Below the pieces are notes generated by a model, which saw only the letters and a list, made by a program, of their open reading frames with translations, had not been told where the DNA came from and did not search any database. The position numbers and the translations under genes are program-made. Of a stretch of 8,426 nt of DNA, positions 1 to 6,452 are shown piece after piece (within the stretch, counting starts at the first letter, position 1; each line of letters starts with the position of its first letter). The stretch comes from an uncultured Eubacteriales bacterium (GTDB lineage: Bacteria; Bacillota; Clostridia; UMGS1810), in NCBI GenBank assembly GCA_902493665.1, contig CABUQL010000038.1, positions 1 through 8,426 on the forward strand, in the 5' to 3' direction.

Positions 1-2747
1 TTGTAAACGGAAAAAGCCTTACAATGGACCAGCCTCCCGTTCTTGTAAACGACAGAACGCTTGTTCCCGTAAGAGCAATATTTGAGGCGCTCGGCGCAAA
101 GGTGGACTGGAATAACGACACCAATACCGCAACGGGTAAGCTTAACGGTACAACTGTTGAAATTCAGATTGAAAACACAGTTGCAAAAGTTAACGGAAAA
201 GACGTAACGCTCGACGTCCCCGCAAAATTAATCTCGGACAGAACACTTGTTCCGGTAAGATTCATTTCCGAATCGCTCGGAGCAAAAGTTGACTGGGAAG
301 ATGCAACACAGACAGTTGTTATTACAATGGAAGAAAAGAAACCCGATGACAAACCCGAACTTAGCGCAGACACAATTTACGCTATCGACTTTGATTCTGT
401 TTCGGGCGAAGCCGGAAGCAAGCTTGATGCCAAATACGGACTCGGCGCTGCAAGCGGTGCTGCACCGATTCTTGATAAAACAGTTTTCCGTTCGGGAACA
501 ACAAGCGTCAGAGTTTTGCCGTACCAGAAAACAACTTCAAACGTAGGCTGCAAATTCTTTATTCCGAAAGAATCACAGGATAAACTTGTTGACGGCGAAA
601 CATACACATTGTCAGCTTACATATATCTTTCATCTCCTGCGGGAAATGCGGTTAAGTTTAATATTAAAGGACTTAACGGAACAGGAACAAGCGTTGTTGC
701 AAAAGGAAAATCCACAGAAGTTAAAAACAACGAGTGGACAAAAATTGCAATTTCGTTTAAATATGAAAAATCAAGTTACCCCGACGGCTTAAATATCAGA
801 ATAGATACAGGCGAAGGCGACGAAGGTTTTTATTACAGTGTTGATGACGTAAGTGTTACAAAGGGCGCTGCTGCAATAGCAGCGCCTTCTTTAACGAAAG
901 AGGGGGATTATAAAATCCTTGCCGAAAAAGTAACCGACGCTCACAGACCCGTTCCGACATCTTTTACAGCGGGAAAAAGCTATGATGACCTTCTCTTTTT
1001 CGGCGATGCGGACAAACCCGACAATGCCGAACTTGTGAAAAATCTCCCCGAAGGAAAAACGGTTATAGACGATTCTCTCATTTTAGATAAAAAGTATCAG
1101 AAAGAAAGCAAATACGGCAAAATAGAAGAGATAGAAACAGAAAATATGCCGTTTGAAAAAGCTATAAGAGTAACGGTTTCAAATCCTCCCGAAGTAAGCC
1201 CTTATTCATATCAGATGGATTTCGGCACTGCACTTTTGGGAAAAGCAAAACCGGGCGACGTTATGCTTTTAAAGTTGTATATGCGCACCGTTTCGGGCGG
1301 AAATCTTGAAGCACAGACGGGAAGAATTCAGGCAATTATTGAGCAAAACGGCGGAGTGTATGACAAAGCGGTTCAGATGGACGCAATTGCAGGAAGCGAA
1401 TGGAAAGTTTTTTATGCGCCGTTTGAATATAAAGAAGATTACGTAAGAGCAACACTTCGTTTGGGATATTACAAACAAGTTGTTGAAATCGGCGGCTATG
1501 AAATCATAAACTACGAAAATAAAACGACAATCGATAAAATGCCCTCCGATTCGGGAAATTCGTCGCTTTTAAAAAATGCAACATGGAGAAAAGACGCATG
1601 GAACAGAATTGAAGAAATAAGAAAAGGAGATTTTAAGGTTGTTGTAAAAGACGCAAACGGAAAAGCAGTAAAAAATGCAAAAGTAAGCCTTGATATGTAT
1701 GAGCACGATTTTGAATTCGGAACGGCAATACACGATAAAGTGTTAAATAATGGGCAGTATCAGAAGATACTCCAGGAAAACTTTAATACAATTGTTTTGG
1801 AAAATAATCATAAGCCGAGACTTTACGAGCAGGACCCGACTCTTGCCGATAATATGGTAAGTGCGGCAAAGGAGCTCGGAATCAAAAACGCAAGAGGACA
1901 CTGCCTTGTGTGGGACAAAGCCTGGAGCGCATCGGGTCCCAATACCGCAACAACGGATAAACTCAACGATATTATAAATTCGGGCGACAGAAATGCACTT
2001 GAGGCTGAACTTAAACGCCAAATCGAGTATGCATTGTCGAAAAACAAAGGCATTTTAACAAATTGGGACGTTTTAAACGAAGCTGAAAGAAACGATTTGC
2101 GTTATCTTTCCGATGACGGTCACAACATTTCGGAATACGGCTTAAGCCTTATAAAGAAAATTTTTGATTGGGCAAGAAATGCCGATCCATCGCTTAAACT
2201 TTACTATAACGACTACATTGCAACGGGCGAGCTTGTTAATTTTGTTAAAAAGTTAAAAGACGCAGGTGTTGATTTTGACGGAGTCGGAATGCAGCTTCAC
2301 AACACAACGGGACGTGACATAACGTCGCTTATTCAGATATGGGACGCAATAGGTGCGCTCGGAAAAGACGTTAAAGTTACGGAATACGATATGGCAACGG
2401 ACGATTTGGATCTTCAGGCAAACTTTACGAGAGATATGCTAATTGCCGCATTTTCGCACGAGGCGGTTGACGGCTTTATTATGTGGGGATTTGCGGGAAG
2501 CTCATACGTCCTCTATGATTACGAAATGAAAAACGCAAAACCGGCGCTCAGCGTATGGCAGGATTTAATCTATAATAAGTGGTGGACAAATGAAGAAGGA
2601 AACACGGGAAATGACGGCTTACTCAGTATAAGAGGATTTTACGGAGATTACGACATCACGGTTACGGGTGCGGATGGAAAAACTGTAAAACAGACCGCTC
2701 ATTTTTCAAAAGGCTCATCAAATACTGTTGAAATTGTACTTAAATAA
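1..2747 (+). CDS. Multidomain surface GH10 endo-beta-1,4-xylanase-like protein, 5'-truncated by window edge
   Basis: Secreted glycoside hydrolase, probably acting on xylan outside the cell. The reading frame is open to the left edge: VNGKSLT, encoded before the first Met at 24, is the missing strand of a copper-amine-oxidase-like repeat, so that Met is internal. Numbering from it: 1-102, two copies of that repeat (DRTLVPVR at 10-17 and 72-79); about 117-280, a carbohydrate-binding-like sandwich ending YYSVDDVSVT; about 296-515, a second sandwich of the type that precedes many GH10 domains (VEIGGYEIINYE); about 535-907, GH10. Expected active-site residues are present: E593-N594 and K597, H626 in RGHCLVW, N685-E686 in WDVLNE (acid/base), Q757/H759, E787 in VTEYD (nucleophile), W821. 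The C-terminal RGFYGDYDITV segment is usual for this GH10 subgroup. Odd: WGFAGSSYV replaces the tryptophan-rich WGF-W-x-x-x-x-W stretch of relatives. GH10 membership is secure; exact substrate is inferred. Confidence 0.9.
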   Translation, partial: VNGKSLTMDQPPVLVNDRTLVPVRAIFEALGAKVDWNNDTNTATGKLNGTTVEIQIENTVAKVNGKDVTLDVPAKLISDRTLVPVRFISESLGAKVDWEDATQTVVITMEEKKPDDKPELSADTIYAIDFDSVSGEAGSKLDAKYGLGAASGAAPILDKTVFRSGTTSVRVLPYQKTTSNVGCKFFIPKESQDKLVDGETYTLSAYIYLSSPAGNAVKFNIKGLNGTGTSVVAKGKSTEVKNNEWTKIAISFKYEKSSYPDGLNIRIDTGEGDEGFYYSVDDVSVTKGAAAIAAPSLTKEGDYKILAEKVTDAHRPVPTSFTAGKSYDDLLFFGDADKPDNAELVKNLPEGKTVIDDSLILDKKYQKESKYGKIEEIETENMPFEKAIRVTVSNPPEVSPYSYQMDFGTALLGKAKPGDVMLLKLYMRTVSGGNLEAQTGRIQAIIEQNGGVYDKAVQMDAIAGSEWKVFYAPFEYKEDYVRATLRLGYYKQVVEIGGYEIINYENKTTIDKMPSDSGNSSLLKNATWRKDAWNRIEEIRKGDFKVVVKDANGKAVKNAKVSLDMYEHDFEFGTAIHDKVLNNGQYQKILQENFNTIVLENNHKPRLYEQDPTLADNMVSAAKELGIKNARGHCLVWDKAWSASGPNTATTDKLNDIINSGDRNALEAELKRQIEYALSKNKGILTNWDVLNEAERNDLRYLSDDGHNISEYGLSLIKKIFDWARNADPSLKLYYNDYIATGELVNFVKKLKDAGVDFDGVGMQLHNTTGRDITSLIQIWDAIGALGKDVKVTEYDMATDDLDLQANFTRDMLIAAFSHEAVDGFIMWGFAGSSYVLYDYEMKNAKPALSVWQDLIYNKWWTNEEGNTGNDGLLSIRGFYGDYDITVTGADGKTVKQTAHFSKGSSNTVEIVLK
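3..323 (+). repeat. Tandem copper-amine-oxidase-like repeat coding region, 186-nt period
   Basis: Two copies of the same protein module lie 62 codons apart, each with the core VNGK...DRTLVPVR...LGAKVDW. The DNA is also similar between copies (for example the stretches near 60-111 and 246-297). This fold is common in secreted and cell-surface proteins of Clostridia, where it is usually an attachment or stalk module and not an enzyme. The repeat probably continues upstream of the window. Confidence 0.75.
862..888 (+). other. Strong intragenic hairpin at a domain boundary
   Basis: GGCGCTGCT (864-872) and AGCAGCGCC (878-886) are perfect 9-bp inverted arms around a GCAAT loop, extendable outward by a G-U and an A-U pair, and followed by TTCTTT. 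It encodes the GAAAIAAP linker between the first sandwich module and the next domain. It could slow translation at a module boundary, act as a weak internal terminator, or be only a by-product of alanine codons in a linker. Confidence 0.5.
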
Positions 2748-2770
2748 GGAACAGATAATAAAAATACATC

Positions 2771-2808
2771 AAAAATGCCCGAACATTAAAAGACGTTTGG
2801 GCATTTTT
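2771..2808 (+). terminator. Rho-independent terminator after the GH10 gene
   Basis: AAAAATGCCCGAAC (2771-2784) pairs with GTTTGGGCATTTTT (2795-2808) over 14 positions with one G-U pair, around a 10-nt loop. The right arm ends in a T run, and the left arm starts with an A run, so it could also stop transcription on the other strand. It lies 24 nt after the stop codon and separates the xylanase unit from the next gene. Confidence 0.9.
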
Positions 2809-2835
2809 ATCATGCAATGGCTTTTAATTGTATAT

Positions 2836-2866
2836 ATTTTACAAAAAATAAGTGTAAAATTATAAC
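2836..2866 (+). promoter_or_regulatory. Candidate upstream promoter with overlapping inverted repeat
   Basis: TTTACA (2838-2843), a 17-bp spacer and TATAAC (2861-2866) fit a sigma-A promoter. A perfect 8-bp inverted repeat, ATTTTACA (2836-2843) and TGTAAAAT (2853-2860) with a 9-nt gap, covers the -35 box and spacer, where a repressor site could lie. The DNA is very AT-rich, so both could be chance. Confidence 0.4.
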
Positions 2867-2875
2867 AAATTTCTA

Positions 2876-2904
2876 TTGATTTTTTGTTTTTGGTGTTGTA
2901 TAAT
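2876..2904 (+). promoter_or_regulatory. Likely sigma-A promoter of the secreted carbohydrate-binding protein gene
   Basis: TTGATT (2876-2881), a 17-bp spacer and a consensus TATAAT (2899-2904) predict a start of transcription near 2911, leaving a leader of about 40 nt. TTGTATAA recurs 14 bp downstream (2896-2903 and 2910-2917), giving a possible alternative -10 at 2913. This is the best promoter match in the window. Confidence 0.65.
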
Positions 2905-2935
2905 TAAAATTGTATAAATAGTAATTTACAAATTT

Positions 2936-2942
2936 AAGGAGA
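2936..2942 (+). promoter_or_regulatory. Ribosome binding site deciding the ATG start at 2952
   Basis: AAGGAGA lies with its AAGGAG core 10 nt before the ATG at 2952. An in-frame GTG at 2943 directly abuts the site and could not be used with it, so the shorter start is preferred. That start also puts the lysines of the signal peptide right at the N-terminus. Confidence 0.8.
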
Positions 2943-2951
2943 GTGAAAAGA

Positions 2952-5000
2952 ATGAAAAAAATTATAGCATTGGTTTTAACGCTTGCTATGATGATGACAT
3001 TATTTGTAAGCATAAGTGTTTCGGCTAAAATTGTTGAAACGCCTGTGTTTACACAGGATTTTGAAAGCACAACAAGTGAAAACGGTCCTGGCGGAAGTGC
3101 TTTGTATCCTGAAAGACACTGGAAATCCGGCGGAGCAGACGGCAGCGGTGCGCTTGTAACAGGCGTTTCGTACGGAGGCGGAAATCAATCTACTTCTTAT
3201 TTTGGAAACAAAATTAAAGAAGACAATCAGGTGCGTGCTACCGTTGGTATTGATACTGCAAAATGTGAAGAAAGCAAAAAATACAAAATAGTTGCTATGG
3301 TAAAGCTTAACCGTGCAAGCACAAAAAAGGACGCTGAACTTTCGCTTACCGTCAGTGCATTAAAGGCTTACGGAACATCATCTTATAATATCAGCGGAAA
3401 CACTACGGTTAAAACAAATTCCATAAAAGATACCGGAGATAATTGGGTAAGAGTTGAAACTGCTGAGTTTACATATTTTAAAGCAAACTTTAATGAAGGT
3501 GCACCGTATTTAGGTATTGAATTTAAATCAACTAAGGTTAGCGACAGCGATCGCGACATCCTCTATGTGGACAACGTTCAGCTTATAAATGTAAAGGAAG
3601 AATTTGATCAGAATCCGATATTTACAAGAGCTAACGGAACTTTCAATTTTGAAAGCATACCTTCGGACTACACACTTATAAAAAACCTTGATTACGCATC
3701 AAACAAAAATAAAATTTCATTTGCAAATAATATCGGCGGAGAAACAGGCAGATGTTTAAAGCTTGTATATGACGGCGGATATGACCGATATGTTCTTTTG
3801 GGATTCTTTAATGAAGAAGACTTAGGAAAGAAATTTAATATTTCTTTAAGAGTTTATCCTGAAGGTGCTAAAAACCTTTCCAATAAAGGAATCAGAATTG
3901 GTGTTAAGGGCGACCCCTACGGTGACGGATCAAACAGTAACATAGGTGCAAACTTATGGAAAACTGTTGGCGAAGAAGGTTCGGGAAAAGATCTTACACT
4001 TAATAAGTGGAACACTGTAAGCTTTACGGCTGAAATTAAAGAAGTTACCGGATATCTGACAACAAAGCTCTTTATTGACCAAAGACAAAGTCATACTGTT
4101 TCAACGGTTTATGTTGATGATATTACAATTACGGAAAGTTCTACTCCCCCTGTAGTAGAAGAACCGTATTTTAAAAATTTAGCAGGAAAAACTCTTAATT
4201 TTGAAGACGCAAAAACACTTACAAAGAATGTAGACTGGTCTCCGGGCGGCGGATACTTCGGAGATGTTACAATTTCAAACGATACTGCTAACACGGGTTC
4301 ATATTCGCTTAAAATTGCCGGAAGAAATTCTAAAGGTTGCTGGAACTACTTCAGAGCAAAATTCTTAAATGTATTTGCCGATGCAAAAGTTGGAGATGCA
4401 TACAAAGTAACTGCTTACTTTAAAGGTGCAGGCGATAATTCCGAGAATACTTCAATCGGTTTCGGTGCTATTTCTAACAAAACTACAAACGATATTGTTG
4501 CGGTAAAAGTTAATATTAATAATCAGACTTGGACAAAAGGTGAATTTACATACATTGTTCAAAACAATGGAAAAAGCGATAAACAAGACGCACTTTTTGT
4601 TGACCAGGGAACATTTGCAGACGTTCAGAACCAGAACTGCGATATTATCTATGTTGATGATTTAACAGTTGAAAAACTTACACCTGCAGCAGGCGCTCCC
4701 GTAATTGCTTATTATGACGGAAGACCGGTAACAACCCTATTAAATGCAGCATTTGTTGTTGATGCCGATAAAATTGCCGGTGCGGCAAAACCGTTTGTGG
4801 TTGTTGCGGCTTATGATGCTAATGATAACCTTATTAACGCAAGAACAGTTGTATATGAAAACGGTACAACTAATTATGTATTAGGTTCAATGTCAGTAGA
4901 ACGTGACAATGTTTCAAAAGTAAAAATCTTTACTTTTGACCAGAACGGTGCATTGATTTCTGCAATTGCAGGCGCCGAAAGTCATGGATTTAGTAAGTAA
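2952..5000 (+). CDS. Secreted protein with three carbohydrate-binding-like modules and no catalytic domain
   Basis: The 682-residue product starts with a clear signal peptide: MKKI, a hydrophobic core, and a likely cut after VSA at residue 25. Three related beta-sandwich modules follow, about 30-214, 226-395 and 408-576. Each opens with a DFES/NFES/NFED element and closes with a matching strand (ILYVDNVQLI, TVYVDDITIT, IIYVDDLTVE), like CBM4/9-type folds; the xylanase upstream has the same ending, YYSVDDVSVT. A proline-rich linker (TPPVVEEP) precedes module 3. Residues 580-682 form a small domain (FVVVAAYDANDNLIN ... VKIFTFDQNGALI) resembling C-terminal modules seen in many clostridial secreted proteins. 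No catalytic motif or LPXTG-type anchor is visible. Likely role: binding polysaccharide outside the cell, perhaps with the xylanase; ligand unknown. Module assignment is by pattern only. It has its own promoter and terminator. Confidence 0.85.
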   Translation: MKKIIALVLTLAMMMTLFVSISVSAKIVETPVFTQDFESTTSENGPGGSALYPERHWKSGGADGSGALVTGVSYGGGNQSTSYFGNKIKEDNQVRATVGIDTAKCEESKKYKIVAMVKLNRASTKKDAELSLTVSALKAYGTSSYNISGNTTVKTNSIKDTGDNWVRVETAEFTYFKANFNEGAPYLGIEFKSTKVSDSDRDILYVDNVQLINVKEEFDQNPIFTRANGTFNFESIPSDYTLIKNLDYASNKNKISFANNIGGETGRCLKLVYDGGYDRYVLLGFFNEEDLGKKFNISLRVYPEGAKNLSNKGIRIGVKGDPYGDGSNSNIGANLWKTVGEEGSGKDLTLNKWNTVSFTAEIKEVTGYLTTKLFIDQRQSHTVSTVYVDDITITESSTPPVVEEPYFKNLAGKTLNFEDAKTLTKNVDWSPGGGYFGDVTISNDTANTGSYSLKIAGRNSKGCWNYFRAKFLNVFADAKVGDAYKVTAYFKGAGDNSENTSIGFGAISNKTTNDIVAVKVNINNQTWTKGEFTYIVQNNGKSDKQDALFVDQGTFADVQNQNCDIIYVDDLTVEKLTPAAGAPVIAYYDGRPVTTLLNAAFVVDADKIAGAAKPFVVVAAYDANDNLINARTVVYENGTTNYVLGSMSVERDNVSKVKIFTFDQNGALISAIAGAESHGFSK

Positions 5001-5083
5001 TTTAACAAATTAAAGGTTAAGTAAAACTTTAAAAATTCAAATTAGTTTTAAAAACTAAATTTTACAATTTAACCCAAAATGAT

Positions 5084-5116
5084 ATCCCCTCCGAAATTTT
5101 CGGAGGGGATTTTTTT
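5084..5116 (+). terminator. Strong Rho-independent terminator after the secreted protein gene
   Basis: ATCCCCTCCGAA (5084-5095) pairs perfectly with TTCGGAGGGGAT (5099-5110) around a 3-nt loop, and seven T residues follow (5110-5116). It sits 84 nt after the stop codon and 34 nt before the end of the convergent kinase gene. Read on the - strand it has no U tract, so it serves the + gene. The kinase side shows only a weak AT hairpin at 5122-5139. Confidence 0.93.
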
Positions 5117-5149
5117 GCTAAGCTTTTTTTCAAAAAAGCGCCCATAAAA

Positions 5150-6136
5150 TTAAGCTAAACTTCCGCCGCCGATGAACTCACGCACAATTGACGTCGGCGG
5201 AACGACAGACGGGTCGATGTAATCAAAGTTGTTTATAACTGAAAGTATTTTGTCCGCAAAAATCCGGTGCTCGGGAATAATCTCTTCCGATAGCATAATG
5301 TCTTCAACATACTTTTTGTAAACACCGAATTCGTAAAGCACCGAAGAATTAAACACAATATCGGCGTTGTCACTGTAGGGATAAATGTATTTTTTCGCGG
5401 CGTCTTCAACGTCCTGCCACATTTTAAACGTAAGGTGCGCACTGCTCGCTCTGAATTTGCAGTCACGTATAAGCCGTCTTATAAGACGTGTGCGCTGTGA
5501 TGAAATCTTGTTGCCGTTCCGCTTTTTAAGCGTTGTAAGCGCGGTGCAGTAAACCTTGCATTTTTGTTTGTCCGATATGTTCGACGCTATTTTTTCGTTT
5601 AACGCATGAAGCCCTTCAACAATAATAACCTCGTTTTCGTTAAGCTTAATCTCTTTGCCGTTTTCAATCCTCTTTCTTGTTACAAAATCAAAAACCGGCG
5701 TCATAACCTTTTTTCCGTCCGTAATCAGTTTTATGTGTTCGTTTAAAAGTGAAATGTCAACCGCTTCGGGAACGTCAAACGTTGTCAAATCAAGATTTTC
5801 AAACGGCGTGTCGGACGAATCGAAAAAATAATCGTCAAGGGACAGTGCTCTTGATTTTATGCCCAGCACCGCAAGATGCAGTTTTAGGCTTTTTGAAAAC
5901 GTCGTTTTCCCCGATGATGACGGACCCGATATAAGAATCAGCTTTTTCGTGTCTATGTTTTGTTTAATCATGTCCGCAACCTGCGAAATTTTGTGCGAAT
6001 GCCATATTTCGCTTAAATTTACGATGTCCTTTATGTGCCCGTTTTTTATGGAGTTGTTTAAGTCGTCTGTTGTGTGAACGCCGAGCGCATTGCACCAGTT
6101 TTCATACTCCGCAATGCTCTTTTCAATTTTAAACAA
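5150..6136 (-). CDS. P-loop nucleoside kinase, uridine kinase-like, short form
   Basis: Probably transfers phosphate from ATP or GTP to a nucleoside in the cytoplasm; the true substrate is not known. Numbering from the TTG start (328 aa): Walker A GPSSSGKT at 71-78, LDDYF at 100-104, VEGLHALNE at 173-181, an arginine-rich lid-like stretch RTRLIRRLIRDC at 215-226, and the family's C-terminal REFIGG signature at 319-324. Many clostridial relatives are about 550 aa with TGS and tRNA-SAD-like domains before the kinase; here only the last linker (WCNALGVHTTDDLN, 14-27) remains. The frame stays open to a GTG at 6268, but those extra 44 residues run through repeat DNA and have no ribosome site, so TTG at 6136 is chosen. 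It is last of the - strand genes and 430 nt downstream of hemZ. Family call is firm; start is likely. Confidence 0.85.
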   Translation of the reverse strand: MFKIEKSIAEYENWCNALGVHTTDDLNNSIKNGHIKDIVNLSEIWHSHKISQVADMIKQNIDTKKLILISGPSSSGKTTFSKSLKLHLAVLGIKSRALSLDDYFFDSSDTPFENLDLTTFDVPEAVDISLLNEHIKLITDGKKVMTPVFDFVTRKRIENGKEIKLNENEVIIVEGLHALNEKIASNISDKQKCKVYCTALTTLKKRNGNKISSQRTRLIRRLIRDCKFRASSAHLTFKMWQDVEDAAKKYIYPYSDNADIVFNSSVLYEFGVYKKYVEDIMLSEEIIPEHRIFADKILSVINNFDYIDPSVVPPTSIVREFIGGGSLA

Positions 6137-6140
6137 AATA

Positions 6141-6151
6141 ATCACTTCCTT
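6141..6151 (-). promoter_or_regulatory. Near-perfect Shine-Dalgarno site for the kinase TTG start
   Basis: On the - strand AAGGAAGTGAT matches the anti-Shine-Dalgarno complement AAGGAGGTGAT at 10 of 11 positions. Its GGAAG core ends 8 nt before the TTG at 6136. An in-frame GTG at 6145 lies inside this site and is therefore unlikely to be the start. Confidence 0.75.
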
Positions 6152-6154
6152 TTT

Positions 6155-6204
6155 ATTGCACAATTTGCCGTTTGTTGCACAATTCACTGTTTTATTGCAC
6201 AATT
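6155..6204 (-). repeat. Three phased AATTGTGCAA motifs before the kinase gene
   Basis: TTGCACAATT (+ strand) occurs at 6156, 6175 and 6195, so copies are 19 and 20 bp apart, close to two helical turns. The core ATTG-TG-CAAT is itself an imperfect palindrome. A poorer fourth copy, CTGAACAATC, begins at 6220. The array lies immediately upstream of the kinase ribosome site and looks like a set of protein-binding sites or a small decayed tandem repeat. Confidence 0.6.
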
Positions 6205-6317
6205 TACGATGCAGTTTTACTGAACAATCAAAAATACTAATCTGTCTTGGCACTAGAGACTTAAGCACAACATGCCTCTAATTTGTTAAATCCCCGTTTT
6301 TTCGCCTTGTCATCCTT

Positions 6318-6336
6318 GAAAGGCACAAAGCCTTTC
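6318..6336. other. Perfect 7-bp hairpin within the intergenic element
   Basis: GAAAGGC (6318-6324) and GCCTTTC (6330-6336) surround the loop ACAAA. Neither strand has a U tract after it, so it is not a standard terminator. A TGCGCA palindrome follows at 6344-6349. Confidence 0.55.
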
Positions 6337-6431
6337 TGCGACACTGCGCAGCAAAAAACAAAAATTTTCCTAAATTAGAGGTCAAAGAGTTTAAAAAGAG
6401 CAAATTTTTTATAAGGCAAGGAAAAAGCTGA

Positions 6432-6452
6432 GTAAATCTTATGTGGATTTAC
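6432..6452. other. Second perfect 7-bp hairpin within the intergenic element
   Basis: GTAAATC (6432-6438) and GATTTAC (6446-6452) flank a 7-nt loop. On the - strand it is followed by TCAGCTTTTTC, so it could at most be a weak terminator after hemZ. The stem is AT-rich. Confidence 0.45.

Noticed and set aside
24..26. ATG at 24 as the true start of the xylanase gene
   Set aside because: The codons before it encode VNGK of the repeat module, matching the second copy, and no signal peptide follows the Met.
2943..2951. GTG at 2943 as the start of the secreted protein
   Set aside because: It directly abuts the AAGGAG ribosome site; the ATG at 2952 has usable spacing and gives a normal signal peptide.
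5122..5139. AT hairpin as terminator of the kinase gene
   Set aside because: The stem is almost only A-T pairs and has no U tract after it on the - strand.
6155..6204. CRISPR-like array
   Set aside because: The repeated unit is only about 10 bp with 9-10 bp between copies, far shorter than CRISPR repeats and spacers, and no cas gene is present.
6137..6268. Upstream extension of the kinase to a GTG at 6268
   Set aside because: The 44 extra residues are encoded by the phased repeats and the repeat element, and the GTG has no Shine-Dalgarno sequence; the TTG at 6136 does.
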